From the NCBI RefSeq assembly GCF_015706575.1, contig NW_024037063.1:13392927-13456926 (forward strand): a stretch of DNA of 64,000 nucleotides. Direction: 5' to 3'. A model generated the notes under the pieces. The model was not told where the DNA came from and did no database searches. It worked only from the letters and a program-made list of their open reading frames with translations. This stretch comes from Patiria miniata. Its lineage: Eukaryota > Echinodermata > Asteroidea > Valvatida > Asterinidae. Each line of letters starts with the position of its first letter. Position 1 is the stretch's first letter. Shown here piece after piece: positions 32,599-45,331 of this stretch. The position numbers and the translations under genes are program-made.

Positions 32599-33111
32599 GG
32601 CTGTATACAGCACAGTTAAAATAGCTCTTGAACTTTCTGGTAATGACGTCATGATGACGTCATCAAGTATCGTATTACAAGCGATCAAAGATTTCTAGAT
32701 TTAATCTTTGAAAATCAATATAAAATCAACTGCTACAGATTTGATTTTGTTCTTTATGGCAATCGATACAATATTGCAGGGTCTTCATTTTTGGTATTAA
32801 GTGCAAAATCACGTGACCCTTCCTTCCGGTCGAAACTGGAAGTGCCTTATTATTTGAAATTTGCAGAAGATGCAAACTTGCTTTCAACAATGTGAGTGTC
32901 TGCCTAGGCAGTACTGTGCAAAAATTTTACAGGTGACGTCATAAATGTTAGAGCGCCCTCTGGCGGCATGTTGAAAAAGTCAAACATGGATTTAAACATG
33001 CATATTTTGAGTTGATGTGTGTGGCAAAGTTTTCGGTAATCCATTGCCCAACACCGTGTGGTTGTTCCTACAACCTCTAGTTTGTATTTGTTACACTGTC
33101 TCACTGTCACT

Positions 33112-33586
33112 TAGCCCCATAAATGTGGCCTATTTACTGGACTGCCTCCGTAAACATAGGCCACACATCCACATGTACAAAAACGTGTCGCACTTTGCCA
33201 AATTTTGTTTTTCACATTTAGGCTTAGTTTGTAGGGTTTTTTGCTTTAGAAGCATACTCACCCTCTTTATAGGCTAATCAGAAAGTGCTGCCTTTTTCAG
33301 ATGTCTATTTTTCGTGAAATTTCCAGATACATTTGCACACGTTTGCGTATCAAAATTTCAACATGAAATTTCACAAAAATTATACATCTGAAAAAGGCAG
33401 CACTTTCTGATTAGCCTATAAAGAGGGTGAGAATGCTTCTAAAGCAAAAAAAACCCTACAATTGTACAAACTGAGCCTAAATGTGAAAATCAAAATTTGG
33501 CAAAGTGCGACACGTTTTTGTACATGTGGATGTGTGACCTATGTTTACGGAGGCAGTCCAGTAAATAGGCCACATTTATGGGGCTA
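33112..33586. mobile_element. TAGCCCC foldback with 9-bp target duplication, copy 2
   Basis: Same ends and arms as 27964-28430, flanked by the exact 9-bp repeat ACTGTCACT (33103-33111 and 33587-33595). A truncated relative of the terminus (TTAGCCCCATAAATGTGGCC) is at 34355-34374. Confidence 0.9.
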
Positions 33587-33639
33587 ACTGTCACTCAGTA
33601 TCTGGTAATGCTGATGCACTTCTTCATTTTTTTTTGTAC

Positions 33640-34205
33640 AAAGTGGCTATCGTTACGGCAGCCGTTGTTTATAGCACCCTCTACGATACTTTTTTGATAC
33701 ACATGCAGGGGTGCATTTTGGCGGTCATAACCAAGAATTGGTTCGATGTTTTTTCTTTGGTTAATTGTTTTGGGGATTTGAGTACTACATGATCATGCGT
33801 AATTCTAACCCAATTAAAATTGCCGAAGAAATTCACCGACAAGAAACCACCAAACCAATTGTTATGCCAAAATGCACCCCAGGTATATAATTATTTGTTT
33901 CCCCACATTTTAGCGAGCAGTGCGACAGCTCAGTCGATAGAGGGAAGGATTTTGCACGGCGAGGTTGCGGGTTCGCAATCGTGTCTCAGTTTTGCACTTG
34001 AATTCTGTTCCTTTTCTAACCTGAGGCTTTGGAGGATTTTTTTTTAAAGGGAAACTAAACGTCCGAATTTCATAACGTTCAAATTCACTTTTTTCCTTCT
34101 AATTTTATATTTTCTTCTCATGTTTTTATAAAAGTTGCAGTACGTACTACCGTAATGATAGAAAATGGGAAATGCGTTACGGCTGCTGTAACGATAGCCA
34201 CTGCA
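33640..34205. repeat. GTGGCTATCGTTACGGCAGC inverted pair
   Basis: GTGGCTATCGTTACGGCAGC near 33643 is answered by GCTGCTGTAACGATAGCCAC near 34182. The interval contains a tRNA-like SINE head (about 33912-33990), so it is probably a MITE with a nested insertion. Confidence 0.5.
33912..33990 (+). repeat. tRNA-like SINE head
   Basis: The word GACAGCTCAGTCGATAGAG (A-box-like) is followed by GCGGGTTCGCAATCGTG (B-box-like). It resembles an Ala/Lys-type tRNA-derived SINE. No intact cloverleaf is evident. Confidence 0.5.
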
Positions 34206-34374
34206 TTTTTTGTTATAGTTGGATTTAGCCAGTAGTAGTACGCCCCGGACATAATGCCGGAAACATGATTGTGGCCAATTTACTGTACTACTAGTCTAGT
34301 AAATATTCTCTCCAGCTTGGGACCTTCATGCACCAACTAGATCATGTAAATCATTAGCCCCATAAATGTGGCCA

Positions 34375-35278
34375 ATTTACTAAATAAATATCATTAAGTA
34401 TAAATAAATAAATATCATTTACTTAAAGAGTTTTATAAGTATAAAAAAAGAGGATTGCTATGTTCGAGGTACGAAGCAGAATTAACTTACTAATTTCATG
34501 ACACTAAAATTGTTCACAAAGGAACAGCAAGCATATTAATTAAGATAATAGTACATACCAGTATTCCTTCCTCCATGATTTAACTGAATGAATTAGAAGT
34601 TTTTCTACGAAGAGGTTTGGCAACACGTCTGAGGCAAACGTTGGAAAAATGAGGGAAACGTTGACCTTGAAGTGCGCCACATTATAGGGGTTTACACTAG
34701 CAATCACTACCATCAAGTGCATAAAAAGTTTAGTTTGTTAAAATTGCAAGAAAAACATTTCCAATTTTGTTACAATATAATCAGTCCTTTGCTCGTACCA
34801 CTGTAGTATTCATGAGGGTCCCAAGCAGTGGAACTCCCTAGATGTTGCTAAAAAAAATGTATGGAATCTTTCATTATTTAAACAAAAATAAAAGACCAAA
34901 CTACTAACTTGGTATATAAACTCAGTCTATATATATAAATACAAACTTTGGCATATCTCTCTTTTGGACAGACTGTTTCGTACCAATAAGGCACTCATCA
35001 GCAGAATATGATATAGCTATAGTTATAATGCTGCAAATAATGTCATGGTGATGACAATAACATTTTCCTGGCATTTCAACATTCAATTTCTTCAAGTTGA
35101 CCTCATAACCCTTTTAAAAAAAATGATGAATTCCCTCGTGATCATGCTGGGTGTTAAATCAATGATTTTTTCACAATTTAGATCACGTCTTTTGTGCACA
35201 AAAGATGTGCACAAAATGCACGTTTGCTTTTGTGACTACAAAAACAAATTTGTTTTTGTTGTGTGTTTGCATTTTCAG
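34375..35278. other. Region upstream of SCLY exon 2; first coding exon not found
   Basis: AT-rich DNA. The exon at 35279 begins one base into a codon third position, so an upstream exon ending in phase 2 must exist. No ATG-led segment with a convincing donor in the right phase was found here or in the repeat-rich DNA further left. Confidence 0.4.
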
Positions 35279-38200
35279 CGTGTATCTGGACTACAATGCC
35301 ACAACGCCCTTGGAGCCACAGGTGTTAAGTGCCATCCATGATGCTTTGGCTAAAGCTTGGGGCAACCCAAGCAGTTCATATGCAGCAGGTACATTTTACA
35401 TACAACATAACCAGTTGATTATAGTCAGTATGGTGATGGTTGGCAGTCAATTCCGCTTACAACTTTTCTTTTCCCTATATTTATTTTCATAAAGACATGT
35501 TTTGAATATACATGTAGGTCTGGTCTAATTTTGAGAGAGGCAACTGCATCTCGATCGGCCCATCACGAAATACAAGGAATGAGGCCAAATTACTGCTTGC
35601 TAGACTTTTAATTCATCACACGGACTGAGAGTATACATCTAGAGTGAGTGTTTTTTTTTCAGACTGACTTATTTTGTTAAATTCAAATCTTCAATGCACA
35701 TCAAATTCTTGTCTCTAGGCCAGAAAGCCAAACAGATCATCACAAAGTCCAGAGATGACATCGCATCAATGATTGGGGCTCACAGGGAAGATGTCGTTTT
35801 TACATCAGGCGGTACAGAGGTAACATTAAGTTTTTATTTCTCATCAAATTTCTTATGAAAGTTTTTGAAAACTATTTTACATCATTCAACACTAGAAGCA
35901 CTATGTGCAACAAAAAAATGAAGGTATAATGTGTACTGTTCATTTAAGTTACATCCCTGGAAGTTTCTTGTAAACATAAGAAATTAAAGATGGGTTTTTC
36001 CTTATTTTCTATCTTTTCTCTTTTTTTCTTGGGGTGATCACAGTGGGGGCAAACCCCCTGAACCCAGCCCTTTACGTACGTGCCACTCAGAAAAAGACTT
36101 AAAGGATAACAGCTAGGCTCTTTAATTAACCAAAATGAAAAAGAGTTTCATTTAAAGTGTTTAAATGACACGTGATTCTTATAGCTGTCAAAATCTCATA
36201 TACTGTTAACATCAATTTGCTTTGTTCATAAAATTTGTAAATGTAGAAAACAATATGTGTGTATCAATCATGTCAATTATTTGTAGGCCAACAACATGGT
36301 CATACACACTGCCATACAGCACTTTTGGAGAACCTTCCCACTTCTCGACCAATCGGGACATACGACAGAAGATGGAGCACCTGATCACAGCAAGTTCCTC
36401 CCACACGTGATCACGTCCAACTTGGAACACGACTCAGTCAAGCTCGTGCTGCAACACCTGGTGGACGAAAGGCAAGCCGGTAATGCTATGATCAGGGACC
36501 ACTTGCACGAAAACTCGCTGCTCCACTTGCGAATATGTTGTATACTACGTATCTGTAATAATTATGACACGTCTCACAAAGTAATGCAGTGCACAAGTCA
36601 TCATGGAATCATTTGAGATGCCCTGATTGAGTTACATAGCAACAAATTGAAAATGGACGATTACTTTTTTACCGACTACTTAATTGTGCTGCCTTTTGTT
36701 AAGTTGATACAAGAGTTTTACTTCCTTCGTTGCAGTGGTGACCTTTGTGCCTGCCTCCAAGCTGACAGGTCATGTTGAGGTCAGTGACATCATCGCTGCC
36801 CTGCGACCTACGACCTGCCTGGTGACTATCATGCACGCCAACAATGAAACAGGAATCATTCAGGTATCACACAGATAATATAAGGTTTTGCCCATCACCG
36901 TCACCGACATATTTCTGTAAAAAGTGTATACTCGGTGATGTCTGGAGTTATTGTGACAAAAAAATCATTTGGGTGGGACTCGAACCCATGACCTGCTTAT
37001 TAGTGAAGACATCTTACTCGACCACAAAGGTTTTTTTTATTTCCAAAAACATTTAGTATTTTTTTTCTTCACTGCTTTGATTTTTCAGGCCATTTCTGAA
37101 ATCTAGGCTTTGCCTGAGGCTTTGGGTTCATCCCCAAAAGGAGAGACCTCAATTCATAAAGCACAATAAACCCAAAGCTGGAGACAAATCCATTTTTTAA
37201 AAATATTTACTTGTAGCCTATATCGGAGATTTGCCGGAGCATTCGAGCCGTCAAACGCGACCCCAAACGAGAACTGCCACAGGTCTTACTCCACAACGAC
37301 GCAGCCCAGACCATCGGCAAGATTGACGTGAACGTGGAGGAGCTGGGGGTGGATTATCTGACCGTGGTTGGACACAAGGTGAGGCAAATTCAGGTGGGGT
37401 TGTGGAGAGAGTGGCACTATGGGAGGAGCATGGGCGTAGCCAGGTCAGAATTGTTTGACAGACTACAACGGGCAGACCTTGGCTAGGCGAGGCTGTTGCT
37501 TTTTTAACTTTTGCTGAAGCAAAACAATTTCGCTGAGAGTTATGTTGATTTTGACTGCAAGAATGACAAATTGAGTGGGGCTTATATACCCCTTGATCTC
37601 TTCCAGCAACATCCCTGGAAGGGGCCTGAGGCTGGTAAGGTTATTCCTTGGGAATGTGACTGAGGGGTAGTTGTACTAGTGTGCTGACCAGCTTGTCCTT
37701 GACCACGTGGTTCTTCACTGAATATGATCTGTTTTGAGTCCCTCGGGGATGCTTTCAAATTAGGCCAGGCATAGCAATGTGCCTCTATCTACCACGCTTC
37801 CTGCTCGCATGTGCTGTTGGGGTAAAGGGTCTTTAAGCGACCCTTAATTGTGTCTGTTTCTTTTGGGGGCGTCTTTTATCTTGAACGGCTTTCAGAATTA
37901 AATATTGAAAAATGTGCAACTTTCTTAAAAAGAGGAAAAAAGAAATATGACAACGAGTTACTCCGGTCACAACCTATCACAACTTGGTAGTCTGACCTGA
38001 AAGTCAAAATTGTTTAACACCTCATGAACATCTCTGTCTCTGCTTTGTGTAATTTGCACAGTTCTATGGGCCACGGATCGGTGCCATCTTTGTCAAAGGA
38101 GGGGGCGTGACCACACCTCTCTTCCCCATGCTGTATGGAGGCGGGCAAGAGAGAAACTTCAGGCCTGGGTAAGCGTGAAGCCGTGCCAATTAATCTGAAA

Positions 38201-41200
38201 TCTTCAGTCAAAATTTGGATTAAAACCTTGGGGCATATCAGTGTTGTAGGCCCGGGACTCGAGTGCAGGACTCGGACTCAAGTCCATCTCAATACGCATT
38301 TCCGGTGACTCGGACTCAACTCAGGTCACATCAGCAAGAGATTTGACTCAGACTTGAACTTGCAATGTGGACTCAGACTCGACCATCATGCCTTTTGACT
38401 CGCGATGTTTATTTTCCAAAAAAACTTAAAGCAGTTCTAAAGAACGCTATAAACGGCACCTCGCATCCATTTTGTACAATGCATAGGCCTACACGTACAC
38501 ATTCATATGGGCAGGTGAGTAGTGACTCGATCATACTCGGACTTGAACCACATGACTCAAGATTCAGACTCGGACTCGACCCAAATGACTTGAGACTCAA
38601 CTATATCACTGGGGCTTCGTACCTACCCAAATAGTCCCTGTGGTACCCCCATTTTAAATTTGCACTCTGCTTAATTTTTTGCCCTCTGCTTATTTTTTTC
38701 CCCACCCACACGGAAATGAATAATTCCCCAAGTATCAAAAACATGTATTTTGGTCTGCAACCATATATGCCATATGGGATGCTTGTACCCCTTCTTCCCC
38801 CCCGACCCCCGGCCACCCCCACTTCTACTGAAATGAGCATGATGGTTGTCTTTTGGGAACATGTCAGGTTTTTGGTTGCAAAATTGGGTCCCATTATATA
38901 TGAAAGGAGCAGTTGTCAAATATTAAAAAAATACGAGTTTGAATTCACCATTACTAGTAGATATGATTGAATTTTCCCCCTCCTTTGCCACAGACGTTTG
39001 AAGTTGGTTCTGAACATGCTGAAAAAAATAGTGTCTCCAGGCCGGATATAATCGGAATTGATTGAAAAGTTTGAGTTGCTCAAACCTTTTTCCTTTTTGT
39101 AACTTTAAAATCCTTATAAACCCTTCTCATTTCTTTAACCCAGCACTGAAAACACCGGCATGATTGCAGGACTGGGAAAGGTGGGTCTGTTGTTTCACAA
39201 GTTTCAACCAATAGATCTTATTGGGAGTAATTTTTGTCTCATTACCATAGACAGGCAGTGTCAAATAAACAAGCGTGGAATGTAATTTGGTAGTTTTTTT
39301 CTTCAGAAATTGGACAATACATTTTTTTTACCCTGTTATTGGAACCATGGTCACCAAAGCTAGAAGACATGAACTCTAATATTCATGACTTAACTTAGTA
39401 TACTTGCATAATTTTCAAAGAAGAAGTGAGACAATAATTTTGTTGTTTGTTTTGTTTGTGTGGTTTTTTTTTTGGGGGGGGGGAGTTTAGTTTTACTCTT
39501 TCACTGCTTTCTATCAATGAAACTATGCTTTCTGAAAAGTGCATTTGCATCTATAGTCACATTGACAATAAGTCTGCTCTTGTTATAGGCAGCTGAACTT
39601 GTGTGTCAGAACCTGGAGAAATATGAGGAACATATGAGAGACGTCCGAGATTACTTGGAGGATCGTTTGCAGGTAATTCATTGCTGCAGTCAAATAAATG
39701 TTTAAGATCAGTTCTAATTATATCAAACTAATTCAATTAGGTACTAAAAAGTAGCTTAGAATGAAGATTAAACTGATACAATTAGTAAAGCATTAGAGTT
39801 TTGTTTGCACATACACCATTTAAAGTGATAGAACTGGGAAAAAAAGGAAGTGATGTTCAGACCAGAATCCAAAGTTTGAACACAATGTTTACATTGGGAA
39901 TATTCTGAACAAACTGAAAGTTTAAATAATGGTCCAAAACAAACGTAAAGCTCAGTTCTAAGTTTACCTGAAACTTCTTCACATTTTGCATTCACTGTCA
40001 CTTCTTTTTCACTCCCAACAGGAAGCATTTGGAGATGACGTTCACTTTAACAGTAGATTCCCCGCTGGCAGTGCGAGAATTCCCAACACGTGCAATGTGT
40101 CGTTCATAGGGCAGGGACTAGAGGGTAAGTCAAACCAACCTTATAGAATAATTCGACGAACAAACGTGAAACAATCAATTCATTCTTGAGGTGCACCGCC
40201 AGATGCATTCTTGAAGACGAGGCATGGGCGTCAATCGGTGGGGGACTATAGTCCCCCACACTTTTTAAGGTGGGGATATATGGTTTGCCCGCCCCCCCCC
40301 CCCCCCGCACTTTTTTTGTCCCGAATAATATGAACTTGTATGCGAATGTATGTGAATTGGTTGCAATTTTGCATGCACTTGGCGCTAAATGTCAAATTTA
40401 GACTCAAACGTAGTCCTAAAATGAATACATTTTCAATCTACAGGCTACAAAATTCTGCAGAGGGTGAAGATACTGCAGGCCAGCGTGGGAGCAGCATGCC
40501 ACTCCGAATGCCACAGCAAGTGAGTTATATTGTGTTGTTCTTGGGACACAGCTCTCGCACATGAATTTAAAAGGCAGAGAAACGCACGGGACAATTTTCG
40601 AAGCCGATTTGAGACAAGCTAGTACATGATTTTTAAATTTAAACAATGTAGCCATTTAAGGTAGAAAACGTTCCGTGTTTCAAAAGTAAAAAAAATATAT
40701 ATTGAAATACTGTCAGTGGTACCCAGTTATGTAGTACTCGTACTTAGTACTCGTACCCGAGTAGTACTACTCGAGTACTTTTTTTGGAGTACTCATACTC
40801 GTACTCAAATGTCAAAGTACTCATACTCGAAATGACGGTACTCGTACTTGGGCAGCAAAGTACTCGTACTTGACATGTCAAAATTTTACTCGATCATCAA
40901 AGTACTCTCACTCGAATAGCAGTACTTAATAGCTTGACTTAACACAGCCTTATTCATCGGTAATATCAGTTGAAATGGTTGATTGGCTTGTGGAGAAATC
41001 GAAATTTCCTGATTTTCCTCTGTGCACATCCGGACAAACACAGTGGGTCAGTATATTGGTCTGAATGGGCCTGTGCCAGTTACACACAATGAACCATATT
41101 TGCCGTATGGCCGAATTCACCGTAGGCAAACACATTTAACAGCTAGCCGTGAGTGGGTCTGTATATCGGTCTGACTGGGCCAGTGCCAATTACACACAAT

Positions 41201-41771
41201 GAACCATTTGCCGTATGGATGTATTCGGAAATACAAGTACTCTAACTCGGAAGTACAAGTACTCGTACTCGCACTCGGAAGTACTTGTACTCTTACTCGA
41301 AGACCTGTAATTGTACTCGGAGGTACAAGTAGTCTTACTCTAACTCGGCAACCTAAGTACTCGGTACTCGGAAAAAAGTACTCGACTACAACACTGGTGG
41401 TACCTGTGTTAGAGACACCACTGTAGTATATATCTTAGCTGGAGTTGAAAATGGCGATTTCCATTCACATTTGTTTAACTTTATGAGACAGCTGTAACTA
41501 CGCAACAAACACTGAATGGTCTGAAAAAAACGCTAGGCAGTGTTAGTGTCACAGAAAGCTTTAATGTTTTCTTAAAACATGTTTGTTTCGACTTTCATGT
41601 TTTTATATTGCCAGGCCATCCCATATTCTTCTAGCGGTGGGCATACCGTCGGAGATCGCTGCCAATGCTCTGAGACTCAGCGTTGGACGGCACACAACCA
41701 AAGCGGATATCGACAGAGTAGTCGACGATGTCAAACAAGCTGTACAGTCGTTACAAGATGAAAGGAATTGA
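35279..41771 (+). CDS. SCLY: Selenocysteine lyase (5' end missing)
   Basis: A PLP enzyme that breaks L-selenocysteine into L-alanine and selenium for reuse; cytosolic in animals. Eleven exons were found: 35279-35388, 35719-35819, 36287-36479, 36736-36863, 37217-37378, 38062-38168, 39144-39180, 39589-39672, 40022-40124, 40444-40519, 41615-41771. All have GT-AG borders and matching phases, and they encode 418 residues. The protein opens with [15 protein letters not shown], as human SCLY does after about 30 residues. Visible motifs are FTSGGTE, the NLEHDS histidine, [16 protein letters not shown], the PLP lysine in VGHKFYGP, FRPGTENT, and the catalytic Cys in SVGAACHSE. It resembles SCLY rather than NFS1 in length and in the ACHS and GGGQERNF segments. 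Human-type HTDAAQ reads HNDAAQ here. Only the first exon is lacking. It is tail to tail with DDX19. Confidence 0.93.
36880..37045 (-). mobile_element. tRNA-derived SINE in SCLY intron
   Basis: Read on the minus strand, TGTGGTCGAGTAAGATG is an A-box-like head and GGGTTCGAGTCCCACC a B-box region. They are followed by a tail containing GAGTATACACTTTT and GATGGGCAAAACC. Head and tail match the element at 53123-53340 in DDX19. No acceptor stem forms, so it is not a tRNA gene. Confidence 0.65.
38239..38611. mobile_element. CAGTG-ended element filled with GACTCGGACTC motifs
   Basis: Left end CAGTGTTGTAG, right end CTATATCACTG. Flanking octamers GGGCATAT and GGGCTTCG match at 5 of 8, so the target duplication is decayed. 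The interior repeats ACTCGGACTC-like words from both ends. It is the same style as 40724-41396 and fits the hAT group. Located in an SCLY intron. Confidence 0.6.
40724..41396. mobile_element. hAT-like element with AGTACTCG arrays and exact 8-bp target duplication
   Basis: GTGGTACC flanks both sides exactly (40716-40723 and 41397-41404). Ends are CAGTTATGTAGTACTCG and, from the right, CAGTGTTGTAGTCGAG. Both subterminal zones iterate AGTACTCGTACTC-like motifs. The centre carries two diverged copies of a segment with GGTCTGANTGGGCC. No transposase. Located in the last SCLY intron. Confidence 0.85.
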
Positions 41772-43327
41772 TGAAAAGGTCGTGCTACAAAGTAGTGGCG
41801 AAGCTGGGGGGGGGGGGGGGATGTGCACCCCAGATGATATGGATGCAACCCCCACCCCCAGTTTAAAATCTTGAATTGAACAAAAATATGTGTACCATAT
41901 GTTGAATCCATTACACCCAGAGTTGCCAACCATTTCTCTTTTGGAGTAATTATTAGGATTTTGAGGCATGTTACTACTCTTAAAAATTCCAGCTGTCCTA
42001 TACGCCAACATTGTGGTTGCTCTGAAAAGTACTGTGGTTACTCTTAAACTTGACTGTTGTCCTATGTATTTACATTAGCATTACTCTTTGCAGGAAGAAT
42101 CATTACTATTTTGTAGTCTGTAATGTTGGCATCTCTGTACACCATATAGTGCTCAGGCGGTACAGAAAATAATAGGCAGGACAGTCTGAGGTGGTATTGA
42201 GGGGTTATTTGGTCAAAGACATGGGCGTCGCCAGGATTTTTTCTAGAGTGGGCAAAGCACATTATTTCCCCAAATCCTTGTACTTTCTCTAGCATATTCT
42301 CAATTGGTCATTTTTTTAAGGTGGGCGGGCTGACATTTGCCCACCTCCACCATGTCCACCCCCATGGAGTACCGAAGTGAATACGTCACGGGCACAAAAA
42401 TGTGTTTAAAAAGACATTAGCACGTGATTCAGCCCGTGAACCAACACGCACGCGTACTCCATTCGTTTGCACTACACTTTCTGGTTCTAAATGACATCAC
42501 ACTTTGGTGCTCCATTGACACCTCACTTGCCCCATCCTGGCGACGCTGATCAAAGAACAGCTACCAACAACAGATGAAAATAATAATTCAAACCTCAATA
42601 ATGTTCCTTATGATTTACTAAAGTCATATAAACATTATGCTGTTTATGCCATATTGATATTGGTATTAGTTTTATGAAATTGGAGATATTTTCCACCCCA
42701 ATCTGTGCCTATAGCCATAAATAATGTCGTCATTGTTCATTGACATAAAACCAAATGTAAGTACATACTGTGTAAGAACATTCACTGATAGGTGGGTCGT
42801 TGACCATCATTCTGTAAATTCTGTAACTTCTGGGTGCACATTTTTTCTGTCCCTGGTTCATCTGACATCTGTGAGTTTATAATTTTGATGCAGTACCCTC
42901 CAAGAGTGATTGTGAATCTCAAAATACCTACCAAAAATATCTGAAATAATTCTTAATGATGCTGGCTTGAATTCCTAAGTTCAGGTATAACAGAGACAGG
43001 CAAAGTGTTACACTTTGGACCCTAATATTATAGAATTATCTACATACATACAGCTGCAAGGTACATGTAGATCCGCAGAAATCTTTGAATAAACATCCAG
43101 TTGTGATAAATGACACAGTATTGTTTGTGAGTTCACTTGTCAGATCAGAAAATAACGGGACGCATCATGCGAAACTACACTGAATCAAACTATTTTTGCT
43201 GCTCATTGGACACGTTGGACATGTCAACCAGTTTCAATTCCGAGCAACAACTGACTTATTTGGATCATGTAAGATGTACACGAATACACCCCTCCTGTAA
43301 CCCATTGCAAAAATATACAGTTTGTTC

Positions 43328-43333
43328 AATAAA
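43328..43333 (+). terminator. Candidate SCLY poly(A) signal AATAAA
   Basis: AATAAA about 1.56 kb after the SCLY stop, in AT-rich DNA. An earlier AATAAA at 43088-43093 is an alternative. Chosen by position only. Confidence 0.35.
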
Positions 43334-43349
43334 ATAAGGCATGTTATTG

Positions 43350-45331
43350 GTGTATGACATGCAAATTAATTCAGTAGACATACCGTACTAATATACAAGA
43401 GGCATTGTTTTGGTGGTAATTTTTTATTTAAGCCATGTTCCCCTCATTTACCAGTTGAACTTCAAAAATAACGGAAACCACATTAAAACAGTCTAATCAC
43501 AATTTATTAGGGTAACATAGTGTCATCTTTATTGTGAAAACAATTCTACACAAAACGGCTTTGTACAGGTTTTTTGATCAACCAAAAACGCAACAGTTAA
43601 ATCTGTCACTTTATTTTCAGTAAATTACCCATTTTTTGATTATTTATAACTTAACTCATATGTCACGTTGTTAAAAAAACAAAAAACATATAAAATCCCA
43701 TTCATCTGTTCTCCGCGTCCCCTAAAATGTTTAACGATAAAAGCAGATATCTTTTCAGTTTCTTTTGAAAAATGAACAGTAAGAGGGAAGCAATGAAGTA
43801 CATAGATACACAAATCTTTGGAAATAAGCACTGAAGTTTAGGGAATTGGATATGAAAAAAGCTTTTGAAAAAAATACCAAACCTGAAGATAATGGTTCTA
43901 AAGCATTGTTTATGTACGGCTGCAATATGAACGAGCCATTTTCAAGTTGAATGTCTCTCAGTAGTTTTGTAGTTAAATTTCAATTTCCCCAGACACGATT
44001 CAGATCACGCCTCTGGCTCTGGAATGGTCTAGTATCCGTATAATGCCCGAACTTGACCGTTATCCCAACTTTGCCTGGGATCGTCCCGACTAGCATTCTG
44101 CCCCACATTGATGACATGTAGACAGGTGGTTTTTTTTCTGGGCACTAGGCCTCCGAATAATCAGAAGTTGGTGGTGGTGGGGGGGGGGGGGGGGGGGGCT
44201 TTCAATAGGGGCGCTGTTCAAATCCGACCATTATTGACACTACATGTATATTACAAAAAAGTGTACAAACACCACCGTAACCCAGCTAGATCTGTCCAAA
44301 TTTTGTGCACAGGCAGACTTTATTACCAGTTTTAATTTTTTGTGGGTGTCAGAGCGGGGGGAGGGTTCACATTATTTTTAGATATTTCTATTGAAAAAAA
44401 ATTGAGTCAGAGCTGGGGGTGGGTTTTTTTCCCCCAAAACCCGGCCTCTGGATCCGTGGCTGGTGACGGGCTCTCGACCAATAGGGATGGGTCAACTGTC
44501 TTAGGTATTTATGAATGAGTATCTTTTGGAAGCAGCGCACTCATGCCATGTGTGTTACACACTGCAGGTCTTGTGTGTTCTCACAAAGCACTATCTGCTG
44601 TTCCATGTATTCTGTACATGAACAGAAAGTAAAACCAAAGAGCTATATTACATTTCCAAGAGGTTTGCTTTTACACAAAGAGAAAGCTTTCTGTCCTTTC
44701 TTCATGAAACTGTAGCAAAGCTGACGAACCTATCACACATATGTTAAAACTTACATGTAACTGAATTATATGCAAAACAAAACAGAAAAAACTTCACAAG
44801 GTGTTTTCGCAATAGTTCTTGCAACTGCTCTCAACTGACATAAAATTAAAAGTCCGCTCTTAGACTTGGTCATTTTTTGCTAGGAGCCTCCAAATTCCAC
44901 CATTGGGTACATCAAATTTCCAGCAGCGTCATTGTACATGTATGTTAACCCTTTAGACAAAACCGCTCTGCCTGTTGCTATAGCACCCGAAACCGCTAAG
45001 CATTCTTATGGTTTTAATGATTCTTCAGTGAATAAACACAATGTAATACAATGTATCACAAGTGCCCATGGGTTTAATGCTCTACTTTCCTGACGATCCT
45101 GCAAAGTTTCCAAAAACCTCCAGGTAGATTTTGAAATATCTCTAGGCTTAAATGAACAAATAGCTTTAGACGCAACTCGCAAACCAGACTCTTTTTTTCT
45201 GTGTGGGGTTCTTCTTTGTTTGGATTTACTCGACATTTTCAAAACTGTAAGTGCAGAAACAAGTGAGATTGTCAACTGCTGGTACAAGTTGGGGTTTTCA
45301 AGTTACGACAGTAATCCTCAAGGCCTATGTA
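43350..45331 (-). other. Space between the convergent SCLY and DDX19 3' ends
   Basis: No coding region is visible. Minus-strand AATAAA words (TTTATT on the plus strand) occur near 43503, 43528 and 43612 and could end a long DDX19 3' UTR. A poly-G run lies at about 44179-44198. Some short T-rich stretches are present. Confidence 0.4.

Noticed and set aside
32705-32892. Possible SCLY first exon ending in the right phase at a GTGAGT donor
   Set aside because: The frame is open but has no ATG and no similarity to the SCLY N-terminus.
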